Assembly: GCA_946610835.1 (NCBI GenBank)
Contig: CAMOCU010000048.1
Span: 1 to 6,899, forward strand
Direction of reading: 5' to 3'
DNA from: an uncultured Clostridia bacterium
Lineage (GTDB): Bacteria > Bacillota > Clostridia > Oscillospirales > Acutalibacteraceae
DNA: 6,899 bases
In this document: in pieces, positions 1 to 6,522 of the stretch
Layout of the letters: each line of letters opens with the position of its first letter
How positions within the stretch are numbered: the first letter of the stretch is position 1
Notes under the pieces: generated by a model
Databases searched by the model: none
The model's input: only the letters and a program-made list of their open reading frames with translations
Told to the model about the DNA's origin: nothing
Position numbers and translations under genes: made by a program

Positions 1-1597
1 GCCGCTCGATGCAAAAAGAATCAAACAGCTTTTCGATGATGTCGGCGCGTGTGGCCGGCGTTCCGAGTCCGCTCGTTTGCGCAAGCACGCTGCGCAGCGC
101 GCTGTCCTGCACCTGCCCGGTGGGATTTTCCATCGCGGTCAGCAGCGTCGCTTCGGTATAGCGCGCCGGGGGTTTCGTCATGCCCTCGCGCAGGCGCACC
201 TTGCCCAGCGGCAGACGCATTCCCTGACTCATCGGCGGCAGCTCCTGGCGGCGCTCCTCTTCGTCCTCCTCGTCGTCGTCCTGCGGCAAGCGATCATACA
301 TCGCGCGCCATCCGGCGCTGCGCGTTGTGGTTCCCTGCGCGTGAAAGATCTGCTTTTCCGCTCGCAGCGTGACCTTGACCTCCTCGTACTCGTACGCCTC
401 GCTCAGCACGGCCAGAAAACGCCGCACCACAAGGTCGTAAATGTTCCGCTCCTCGTGCGTGAGCGCAGACAGATTGACGTACTGCTCGGTGGGAATGATT
501 GCATGGTGGTCGGTTACTTTCTGGTCGTTGACAATATATTTGGTCGACAGCGGGCGGCGCAACAGCTGCTGCGCGGACGTTTTGTACGGGCCGACGGAAA
601 TCGCCCGCAGCCGTTCCGGCAGCGTTGCCGCCACATCCTTGGTGATGTATCTGGAATCCGTGCGCGGATAGGTCAGCAGTTTATGCGTTTCGTACAGGCT
701 CTGCATGAGCGAAAGCGTCTGCTTGGCCGAGTAGGCAAACTTGCGGTTGGCGTCGCGCTGCAGTTCAGTCAGATCGTATGCCGCAGGCGGCGCTTTGTGC
801 TTGTAATTGCGCTGTACCGACAGCACGGACGCTTCGCGTGCACGCTGTACAGCGTCGAGCACAGCCTGCGCCTTCTCCTTGTCCGCGATGCGGGGATTGT
901 TTTTATTATCCCGCCAGACGGCGCTGAATCGGCCGAAATCCGCCCAGACCGTGTAATACTTTTTCGGCACAAAGCGCGCGATCTCCTCCTCGCGCTGCAC
1001 GATCAGCGCCAGCGTGGGCGTTTGCACCCGCCCGGCAGCAAGCTGCGCGTTATGCTTGCACGTGAGCGCGCGTGTCACATTCAGCCCCACAAGCCAGTCT
1101 GCCTCGCTGCGCGCGCGGGCGGAACGGAAAAGATTGTCGTACGCCGACGCATCCTGAAGCCGCTCGAAGCCCTGCCGGATGGACGCGTCCGTTTGGGAAG
1201 AGATCCACAGCCGTTTCGTCACGCCCTTCCAGCCCGCCTTCATCAGGATCCAGCGCGCCACCAGTTCCCCTTCGCGGCCGGCATCCGTGGCGATTACCAG
1301 TTCGGACACGTCCGGGCGGCGCAGCAGCGCGGATACAGCTTTGAATTGGCCGGACGTCTGTTTGATCACGGTCAGCTGCATTTTGGGCGGCAGCATCGGC
1401 AAATCTTCCAGCCGCCATGTCTGATATTTTTTGTCGTATGTCTCCGGGTCGGCCAACGTCACGAGATGACCGAGCGCCCATGTAACGATGTATTTCGGCC
1501 CCAGAATGCAGCCGTTACCGTTTTGCCGGCAGCCGAGCACACGTGCAATGTCCCGCGCGACAGAAGGCTTTTCTGCCAGCACAAGCGTTTTTCCCAT
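1..1597 (-). CDS. topB: DNA topoisomerase III, N-terminal 532 residues (3' end cut by window edge)
   Basis: Type IA topoisomerase: it cuts one DNA strand through a 5'-phosphotyrosine link, passes a strand and reseals, resolving recombination and replication intermediates in the cytoplasm. The visible part starts MGKTLVLAEKPSVARDIARV, with the metal-site Glu at E9. The TOPRIM motif ATDAGREGELVARW begins at A103; the second acidic position of the usual DxD is Gly107, which as I recall is normal for Gram-positive TopB. GLNVTRALT (171-179) and QLAAGRVQTPTLALI (185-199) follow. The catalytic tyrosine is Y310 in LLTYPRTDSRYI, and DHHAIIPTE is at 363-371. An acidic run (440-448) precedes the conserved GLGTPATRADIIEKLF segment (510-524). 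TopB of this type is roughly 700 residues, so about 170-200 residues, usually including a zinc-binding tail, lie beyond the edge. The ATG start is fixed by the family N-terminus and by AGGAGGTG six bases upstream. The strong N-terminal resemblance to Bacillus TopB suggests a chromosomal rather than ICE-type enzyme (inference). Confidence 0.97.
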   Translation of the reverse strand, partial: MGKTLVLAEKPSVARDIARVLGCRQNGNGCILGPKYIVTWALGHLVTLADPETYDKKYQTWRLEDLPMLPPKMQLTVIKQTSGQFKAVSALLRRPDVSELVIATDAGREGELVARWILMKAGWKGVTKRLWISSQTDASIRQGFERLQDASAYDNLFRSARARSEADWLVGLNVTRALTCKHNAQLAAGRVQTPTLALIVQREEEIARFVPKKYYTVWADFGRFSAVWRDNKNNPRIADKEKAQAVLDAVQRAREASVLSVQRNYKHKAPPAAYDLTELQRDANRKFAYSAKQTLSLMQSLYETHKLLTYPRTDSRYITKDVAATLPERLRAISVGPYKTSAQQLLRRPLSTKYIVNDQKVTDHHAIIPTEQYVNLSALTHEERNIYDLVVRRFLAVLSEAYEYEEVKVTLRAEKQIFHAQGTTTRSAGWRAMYDRLPQDDDEEDEEERRQELPPMSQGMRLPLGKVRLREGMTKPPARYTEATLLTAMENPTGQVQDSALRSVLAQTSGLGTPATRADIIEKLFDSFCIER

Positions 1598-1600
1598 CTT

Positions 1601-3502
1601 TTACACCTCCTGCACACTGAGTATTGTCGGGAAGCGCAAAGCCACTGTCAGTGTATCCCGACCATATTTATAGTATACATCGCCGCCCTGCAGTTCGGCG
1701 TAAACTTTGGCAAAGGGCAGACCGAGCCCGGAATCGGCGCTCTCGTCGTCCTCCTCGGGCGGCTGCACTGTTCCGCGAAACAGCACAAGCACATGCTCGC
1801 CGGTCTGCTTGGCGGAAAAAAACGCGCGTGTTCCGGGAACGCCGTCGCCCACAATGGCGGACAGAATGCCGTCGAAAATATTCCACATGAATTCGCCGTC
1901 CGCGCGGATCATCAGCGGCAGCGGCGGCACCTCGATTTGCGGCTGGATCTGCTTGTCCTCGAACTGTTCGTAATACTCTCCCACAGCCTGATGCAGCATT
2001 TCCACCGCATCTGTGGGCACGGGATCGGTTTTGATCACACCGGTTGAAGCGCGTGAAACACGGATCAGATCTTCGATCGTCTTTTTGAGATCCTGGGAAA
2101 GGTCGCCGATGCGCCGCACGCTCTCCTGCTGCGCTTGCGCGGACAGTCCGCCCGATTCAAGCAAACGCACATTTTCCGACACGGCACGCAGCGGCCCGCG
2201 CAGCCCGCGGGAAACATTGTTGATCAGACGGATGCTGAAGCTTTCGTTGATGAAGCGCTGCTCCATCTGGGCGTTGGCATTGCGGCTGAGAATGTTGATG
2301 TTTTCGGCATGGACACGCGACTGATCCTGCAGCGCCTGCACAGAGATAGAACCTTTTTTGTCACGCGCGATGCGATGCGTGCGGTGCGTCAGGTAAGCCA
2401 TGCCGCGCCCGACAATGTAGATATACAGCACCTCGACGAGCACAAACGTGAGATCCAGCAGGATATATCCCCACGGCAGCAGCCAGTGTTCGAGCCGAAT
2501 CTGCCGGAACAGCACAAAAAAGCCGATCAGCAACGCGAATTCAAGCAGCGTAACCGCCCAAAGCAGCGCGCGCGTGCGCTGCTCCATGTTGCCCATAACA
2601 AACAACCGATACAGCATTGTCTGCCGCCACCAGTCAGGCGTTTTCAGCCGCAGGGTCGTCGTTGTCAAAAACAGATACAGGATATATGCCGACACAAACA
2701 GCGACGCGAACAAAAGCGCAAACTGCGTCCATTCGACAGAACCGTAAAGATACGCCGCGGACGACTGCGCCGCACGCGTCTGCATGGCCGGCAGCAGACG
2801 GGAAAGATCCGTCAGGTACCGGAACCGCTCGCCGACCCACGAAATATCCATCAGCAAAAACAGCACACAGAACGCGCCGAACATATACATCGGCACCTGG
2901 TCGATCGGGCGGGAAAGAATCTGCCCGTGCGCATCCTGCCGCCCCATCGGCAGGCAGACGCCCACGGTCAGCACCGCTTCCAGCACCAGCGCAGCCAAAA
3001 ACAGCAGCGGCGCCCAATACCGCAGCGCACGCAGCGACGCAAACACACGCGCCGCGTAACGGTATACGTCGTTCGGCTTGCCGGGCTGTTCGATGTGGTT
3101 GTCCAGAAATCCGATCACCTGCCGGCCGGCGTCATAGGTGAATGTGTGGATGTATGTATTGCCGTCCTTCCATGTCCCCGGCCATTTTTTCGGGTCTTCG
3201 CCTACCGTGGCCAGAAAGCGAAAATTTGTCTGCGCAGGGTCAAGCTGCGGCGGCAACTGCTGTCCTTCATGCGGAAGGAATGCAAATTCCGCGGCAGTAC
3301 GGCAGTCTTTTTCGATCAATTTTGTATAAACGCTGCTAACCATCGGCGGATTGTTGGCGTTGTAATACCCGTGCTGGTACAAAAAGATGAGCAAAAGAAG
3401 CAGGCCGAACAGCAGCGTGGTCTGGAACACAAACAGCACGCAAAGAATTCCGCGGCGTTTGGCGGACGCCGGCGCAGCAGCGGTTTGAGATCTTGCAGCC
3501 AT
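1601..3502 (-). CDS. Membrane sensor pseudo-histidine kinase (degenerate DHp and ATPase domains)
   Basis: A 633-residue membrane sensor. TM1 is about 18-42, an extracytoplasmic domain 43-160, then five predicted helices near 162-184, 204-222, 256-281, 312-334 and 342-364. A linker and coiled coil (about 370-420) lead to a DHp-like helical hairpin (420-490) and a CA/HATPase-like domain (500-628). The fold is recognisable but the catalysis is not. The H-box reads NNVSRGLRGPLRAV, with Arg432 (codon CGC) where the phosphoacceptor His belongs and Gly at the acidic (433) and Thr/Asn (436) positions needed for kinase and phosphatase activity. The N-box equivalent FDGILSAIVGDG lacks the Mg-binding Asn (Ala549). 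The ATP lid and F-box are mostly deleted; only a G2-like SGLGLPFAKVYAELQGG (591-607) remains. The topology and DHp spacing match the neighbouring kinase at 3537-5660, implying duplication then decay. The likely role is a sensory or allosteric partner of that kinase (inference), with DivL of Caulobacter as a known precedent for a His-less kinase homologue. Start: ATG with AAAGGAGG six bases upstream. Confidence 0.9.
   Translation of the reverse strand: MAARSQTAAAPASAKRRGILCVLFVFQTTLLFGLLLLLIFLYQHGYYNANNPPMVSSVYTKLIEKDCRTAAEFAFLPHEGQQLPPQLDPAQTNFRFLATVGEDPKKWPGTWKDGNTYIHTFTYDAGRQVIGFLDNHIEQPGKPNDVYRYAARVFASLRALRYWAPLLFLAALVLEAVLTVGVCLPMGRQDAHGQILSRPIDQVPMYMFGAFCVLFLLMDISWVGERFRYLTDLSRLLPAMQTRAAQSSAAYLYGSVEWTQFALLFASLFVSAYILYLFLTTTTLRLKTPDWWRQTMLYRLFVMGNMEQRTRALLWAVTLLEFALLIGFFVLFRQIRLEHWLLPWGYILLDLTFVLVEVLYIYIVGRGMAYLTHRTHRIARDKKGSISVQALQDQSRVHAENINILSRNANAQMEQRFINESFSIRLINNVSRGLRGPLRAVSENVRLLESGGLSAQAQQESVRRIGDLSQDLKKTIEDLIRVSRASTGVIKTDPVPTDAVEMLHQAVGEYYEQFEDKQIQPQIEVPPLPLMIRADGEFMWNIFDGILSAIVGDGVPGTRAFFSAKQTGEHVLVLFRGTVQPPEEDDESADSGLGLPFAKVYAELQGGDVYYKYGRDTLTVALRFPTILSVQEV
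1604..1611 (-). promoter_or_regulatory. topB ribosome binding site embedded in the end of the upstream gene
   Basis: On the minus strand AGGAGGTG lies six bases before the topB ATG (1595-1597). It is made of the last sense codons of the upstream pseudokinase (CAG GAG GTG, then TAA), so ribosomes finishing that gene cover the topB start region. Only three bases (1598-1600) separate stop from start. This fixes the topB start and suggests translational coupling. Confidence 0.85.
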
Positions 3503-3508
3503 GGGGCG

Positions 3509-3516
3509 CCTCCTTT
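3509..3516 (-). promoter_or_regulatory. Ribosome binding site of the pseudokinase gene
   Basis: AAAGGAGG on the minus strand ends six bases before the ATG at 3500-3502, in the 34-base gap (3503-3536) after the upstream kinase stop. It is a near-consensus Shine-Dalgarno sequence and fixes the start. I see no hairpin terminator or promoter in this gap. Confidence 0.85.
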
Positions 3517-3536
3517 CCTTTTTGTACGCTATGGTT

Positions 3537-5660
3537 TCAGATTTTGTGCAGTGTGATCTGTGCCGTAAACAATTCCTTGTCGGTCTGCAGCGACAGACTG
3601 CCGTCCTGCAGATCCATCAGCGACCGGGCAATCGACAGCCCCAGTCCGCTCCCTTCGGTATGGCGGGAAACATCGCCGCGTACAAACCGCTCCATCAGTG
3701 CATCGGCGCTTTCGGCGGAAAGCGCTGTGGCGGATACATTGTGAAAAACAGCCACTGCCGTTTGCCGGCGATCCACGACAGCAATTTTGACCAGCGTGTT
3801 TTCCGCGGCGTATTTACAGATATTGTTCATCAGATTGTCCACCACGCGCCACAGCAGACGCGCGTCGGCATGGACGTACACCGGCTCCTGCGGCAGATAA
3901 AACCGCATGGTGATCCCGCGCTTGCCCAGCCGTTCTTCAAACCCGAGCGCAGCCTGACGGATCACAGTGCACAGATCGATCGACGTCATTTCAACGCGGA
4001 TGTTGCCGGATGCGGCGTCAGACACTTCCGTCAAGTCCTCCACCAGCTTTGTCAAGCGGTCGGAATGCCGCCCCAGAACATCGAGATAATGCCGCTTGTC
4101 CGCCTCCGGCAGACGCGGATCGCCCAGCAGCTGGGCGTAATTGATGATCGACGTGAGCGGGGTTTTGATGTCGTGGGAAAGATTGGTGATCAGCTCAGCC
4201 TTGAATTTGCTGCTTTGCACGTACTCGTCGGCCGTATCGCGAATGCGCCGGGCAATGGAATCCACATCCTGCTGATGTTGGGCAAAACTGCGGTACATGC
4301 CGCGTCCGTTGTCCTGCTGTATCCCTTTCAGGTCGCCGCCGACATAACGCGCGGTCGTGTCCATCACGCGGCGCATCTCGCGCACGCAGCGCAGCAGCAC
4401 GGGCACTGTTACTGCCTTTTCCAGCACCAAAAAGGCCATCAGCAGCAAAAAGCGGAGCGTACTGTTCTGCGCGTCTGCCAGCGTATCGCCGGACAAAAAC
4501 ACAGACAACGAAAGAATCTTGACGCCTTGGATAAACAGCAGATAGTAAATCGTTCGGTGAACAAACGGTACTTTTTCGTACCGGAAATAAGCGAATGCAT
4601 ACCGCAAACCGCCGCGGCGCAGGCTGAACACAAGAAGCAGCAGTGCGATCAGTCCCAGCAGGAAAAGAATCGTCTGCGTGATCGGTTTCCACACAAGCAC
4701 GATCACATCGGCAAACGCGCCGTAACCGTGTGTGAACATTCCCCGGATGGTTACCGGATCCCCGGTACTCAAATGCCCGGGCCACAGCCACCAGAGCAAA
4801 AATACAATCAGCGGCAGCACGCACACGATATACAGATCCGCCGGGAGCTGGTCGATCAGCCGCCGGGCGTTGCGTGTACGCCTTCCCTCACGCAGAACAC
4901 TCCACAGCGCAAGGAACACGCACAGCACTGTCAAAAACGCCAGCAGGAAGAATTCCACGCGCAGAACGCTGGCTCCGCTTTCGCCCTGTGCGATGGCGTC
5001 GAGCGACTGAATGCGCACAAATTCATCACCGCCCAAAAGATCATACCGCGCGGTGCGCAGCACGCAGCACTCCATGCTCAAAGAAGGATCGACCTGCCGC
5101 AGCGCCGTGTTGACCGCGTCCTGCAGCGACTTGTACGCCTCGCGCTTGAGCGGGAACTGCTGCTGTGCGAACACGCTGACGTCATCCGGATCCTGTGTGA
5201 TCGGATCCTGCCAGTTATTCCACACGACAATGCCGTCCGCCTTCAAAGCGACGCGAACGGAGGATTCTTTTTCAAATCCGTTGGCGTTGAACCCGGCAAG
5301 ATCTGTGTGCAGCTGCTGTATGGTATCGCTTTGTGCGGCGGCAGATTCGTCTTTGCCGCGCAAAAGCGGCAGCGCAGGCGCGTTTTCGTCCGCCGCGGGC
5401 TTTTGCGTCAGGCAGTCCTGCAGCGCGCGCACAAACGGCAGCATATCATTTTCACCGATTTGCAAGGTTGAATCCGCGGAACCGTCCGGCAGTGTACCGC
5501 CCAGAAAATCGTAACGCAGGCGCTGGAGAATAATGGTTTGCGCCATGCCGTGCTTATGAAAACCAAGCAGCGCGTCCGATGCGCAGGCGCCGAAAAAGAA
5601 AAGGACAGCCAGAATCACCCAGCCCCAACGGACTGCGCTTTTTTCTGCTGTCTTTTTCAT
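3537..5660 (-). CDS. Membrane sensor histidine kinase of a two-component system
   Basis: A 707-residue sensor kinase that should autophosphorylate on His and pass the phosphate to the regulator encoded just upstream. TM1 is about 11-32, followed by a large extracytoplasmic domain (33-233) with no family I recognise. Further membrane helices lie near 234-255, 274-293, 318-346, 367-389 and 402-425. A signalling linker (430-485) precedes the DHp domain. The phosphoacceptor is His496 in ITNLSHDIKTPLTSIINYAQ, with the phosphatase motif Asp497/Thr500 present. The CA domain has an N-box (VVDNLMNNICKY; Mg-ligand Asn613), F-box (LMERFVRGD, 655-663) and G2 box (GSGLGLSIARS, 670-680). The G1 position reads VFHNVS rather than DxGxG, an Asn variant I associate with clostridial kinases of this type. 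The start is the ATG five bases after the regulator stop, with AGAGAGG eight bases upstream. The signal sensed is unknown. The catalytic core resembles VanS/clostridial kinases, but nothing links it to vancomycin resistance. Confidence 0.95.
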   Translation of the reverse strand: MKKTAEKSAVRWGWVILAVLFFFGACASDALLGFHKHGMAQTIILQRLRYDFLGGTLPDGSADSTLQIGENDMLPFVRALQDCLTQKPAADENAPALPLLRGKDESAAAQSDTIQQLHTDLAGFNANGFEKESSVRVALKADGIVVWNNWQDPITQDPDDVSVFAQQQFPLKREAYKSLQDAVNTALRQVDPSLSMECCVLRTARYDLLGGDEFVRIQSLDAIAQGESGASVLRVEFFLLAFLTVLCVFLALWSVLREGRRTRNARRLIDQLPADLYIVCVLPLIVFLLWWLWPGHLSTGDPVTIRGMFTHGYGAFADVIVLVWKPITQTILFLLGLIALLLLVFSLRRGGLRYAFAYFRYEKVPFVHRTIYYLLFIQGVKILSLSVFLSGDTLADAQNSTLRFLLLMAFLVLEKAVTVPVLLRCVREMRRVMDTTARYVGGDLKGIQQDNGRGMYRSFAQHQQDVDSIARRIRDTADEYVQSSKFKAELITNLSHDIKTPLTSIINYAQLLGDPRLPEADKRHYLDVLGRHSDRLTKLVEDLTEVSDAASGNIRVEMTSIDLCTVIRQAALGFEERLGKRGITMRFYLPQEPVYVHADARLLWRVVDNLMNNICKYAAENTLVKIAVVDRRQTAVAVFHNVSATALSAESADALMERFVRGDVSRHTEGSGLGLSIARSLMDLQDGSLSLQTDKELFTAQITLHKI

Positions 5661-5665
5661 GCGTT

Positions 5666-6364
5666 TTACCTCTCTTCCATCCAGTAACCCTGCCCGAATT
5701 TGACCCGGATGTACTCCGGATGCGCAGGATCAATTTCGATTTTTTCCCGCAAATGCCGGATATGCACGGCGATGGTATTTTCCGCACCGTACGGTTCTTC
5801 ATTTTTAACCGCGCGGAAAATATGGACGAGTGAAAAAACCTGACCCGGATGCGTCATAAACAGGTGCAGAATGCCGTATTCCAGCGGCGTCAGATGCACC
5901 TCGCGTCCGTCGACGCTTACGCTGCGCGAACGTGTATTCATCTCCAGCCCGCCGTTGCGCAAAACATCCTTTGCCGTGGTCTTTTTGACCGAATCCGGCG
6001 ACGGCAGCAGCCGCTCAATCCGCGCCTGCAGCACCATGAAGTTGTACGGCTTGGTCACATAATCGTTTGCGCCGCTGCGCAGACCCTGCAGCTCGTCGAG
6101 ATCCTCGCTTTTGGCTGTGAGCATGATAACCGGAAGATCGCTTCCGGACGCGCGCAGGTGCTTGACTGCCGTGATGCCGTCCATTACCGGCATCATCACG
6201 TCGATCACCATCAGATCAACCGCGTTTTTCTGAATGATTTCCAGCGCCTGAGCGCCGTTTCCGGCGGTCAGGATCTCGTACCCCTCGAGCTCCAGATACC
6301 GCCGCAAACTGTCCAGAATGTCGGCCTCGTCGTCGCAAAGCAGCAAAGTGAATGGTTTGTCCAT
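5666..6364 (-). CDS. OmpR/PhoB-family response regulator (VanR-like)
   Basis: A 232-residue DNA-binding response regulator, the normal length for the family. Receiver domain (about 5-118): acidic pair Asp11-Asp12, phosphoacceptor Asp55 in VIDVMMPVMDG, Thr83 in MLTAK, and Lys105 in DYVTKPYN; all catalytic positions are intact. C-terminal winged helix (about 138-230): the segment RSVSVDGREVHLTPLEYGIL and recognition-helix region NTIAVHIRHLREKIE (196-210), ending in the wing VKFGQGYWMEE. It should bind direct repeats near target promoters when phosphorylated by the adjacent kinase; the targets cannot be read from the sequence, though self-regulation is common in this family. It is the first gene of the probable operon, five bases before the kinase start. 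ATG is supported by GGAGGAG seven bases upstream. The closest style I recognise is the VanR/clostridial group, but no resistance genes are nearby, so I give no gene name. Confidence 0.96.
   Translation of the reverse strand: MDKPFTLLLCDDEADILDSLRRYLELEGYEILTAGNGAQALEIIQKNAVDLMVIDVMMPVMDGITAVKHLRASGSDLPVIMLTAKSEDLDELQGLRSGANDYVTKPYNFMVLQARIERLLPSPDSVKKTTAKDVLRNGGLEMNTRSRSVSVDGREVHLTPLEYGILHLFMTHPGQVFSLVHIFRAVKNEEPYGAENTIAVHIRHLREKIEIDPAHPEYIRVKFGQGYWMEER
5669..5675 (-). promoter_or_regulatory. Ribosome binding site of the active kinase, inside the regulator's last codons
   Basis: AGAGAGG on the minus strand lies eight bases before the kinase ATG (5658-5660) and is formed by the final GAG AGG codons of the response regulator. 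It is weaker than the AGGAGG sites of the other genes. Kinase translation may therefore depend partly on ribosomes finishing the regulator, which would keep kinase levels below regulator levels (inference). Confidence 0.6.
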
Positions 6365-6371
6365 AGGTTTT

Positions 6372-6378
6372 CTCCTCC
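6372..6378 (-). promoter_or_regulatory. Ribosome binding site of the response regulator
   Basis: GGAGGAG on the minus strand, seven bases before the ATG at 6362-6364. It fixes the start of the regulator. Between this site and the inverted-repeat element (ending at 6408 on this side) only about 30 bases remain for a promoter. Confidence 0.85.
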
Positions 6379-6407
6379 AATTCGTCTATTGAAATCATCC
6401 CAAAGCC

Positions 6408-6438
6408 TTAAGGCAATACCGTACAATTGAGGTGTACG
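6408..6438 (+). repeat. Terminal inverted repeat, left arm
   Basis: 31 bases starting TTAAGGCAATACCGTAC and ending GTACG. It pairs with the reverse complement of 6491-6522. Most differences from the other arm are T here versus C there. The arm carries a 7-bp stem (CCGTACA/TGTACGG) with a 7-base loop that runs one base past its inner end. Confidence 0.7.
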
Positions 6439-6490
6439 GATTGCGAAGTAAGATTTTTGTGCAGCATGACGGAAACAGATTCAAGCAAGG

Positions 6491-6522
6491 CGTACGCCGC
6501 AATTGGTGCGGTGTTGCCTTAA
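6491..6522 (-). repeat. Terminal inverted repeat, right arm
   Basis: 32 bases that read TTAAGGCAACACCGCAC onwards on the minus strand and match the left arm with four mismatches and one extra C. It overlaps the stop codon (6519-6521) of the Ig-like gene. Its inner end sits in the perfect 10-base palindrome GGCGTACGCC (6489-6498). Confidence 0.7.

Larger units (their letters stand above)
6408..6522. mobile_element. 115-bp MITE-like element with imperfect terminal inverted repeats
   Basis: A non-coding element bounded by TTAAGGCAA at 6408-6416 and its inverted partner TTGCCTTAA at 6514-6522. The two ends match over about 31 bases (27 identities, 4 mismatches, one 1-base gap), leaving a centre of about 52 bases. 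The interior shows no credible reading frame. Each end also contains its own small hairpin: CCGTACA/TGTACGG at 6419-6439 and CCGCA/TGCGG at 6497-6511. The outermost TTAA is palindromic, so it could be part of the repeat or a duplicated TTAA or TA target site. Size, lack of coding capacity and long terminal repeats fit a miniature inverted-repeat transposable element. A large folded regulatory or terminator structure is the alternative. I cannot name a parent transposase family. Confidence 0.6.

Noticed and set aside
1280..1291. Loss of the second acidic residue in the topB TOPRIM motif (ATDAGREGE)
   Set aside because: Gram-positive TopB proteins I can recall carry the same DAGREGE sequence, so it is a family feature rather than a defect.
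77..2047. A 656-codon open frame on the plus strand
   Set aside because: It lies antisense across topB and the 3' end of the pseudokinase gene. Its product is rich in His, Arg and Gln with no domain, as expected from the reverse complement of GC-rich coding DNA, and the opposite strand has clear protein families.
3501..5471. A second long plus-strand open frame (656 codons), and a similar one at 2135-3556
   Set aside because: Both are antisense to the two sensor genes, have low-complexity His/Gln/Arg-rich products, cross real gene boundaries and lack a convincing ribosome binding site or recognisable motif.
5583..5630. Possible lipoprotein signal at the N-terminus of the active kinase (LFFFGACAS)
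   Set aside because: The -3 residue is Phe rather than Leu/Val/Ile and the segment is the first of several membrane helices in a kinase, so it is better read as an ordinary transmembrane anchor.
5666..6364. Assignment of the regulator and kinase as vanR/vanS
   Set aside because: The similarity is at the level of the wider clostridial OmpR/VanR-like group; no vanH, vanA, vanX or related genes are in the window and the kinase is much longer than VanS.
6408..6522. A simple rho-independent terminator for the surface-protein gene
   Set aside because: The pairing arms are long and widely separated, and no U-run follows either stem on the minus strand, so it does not look like a standard terminator, though some attenuating effect is possible.
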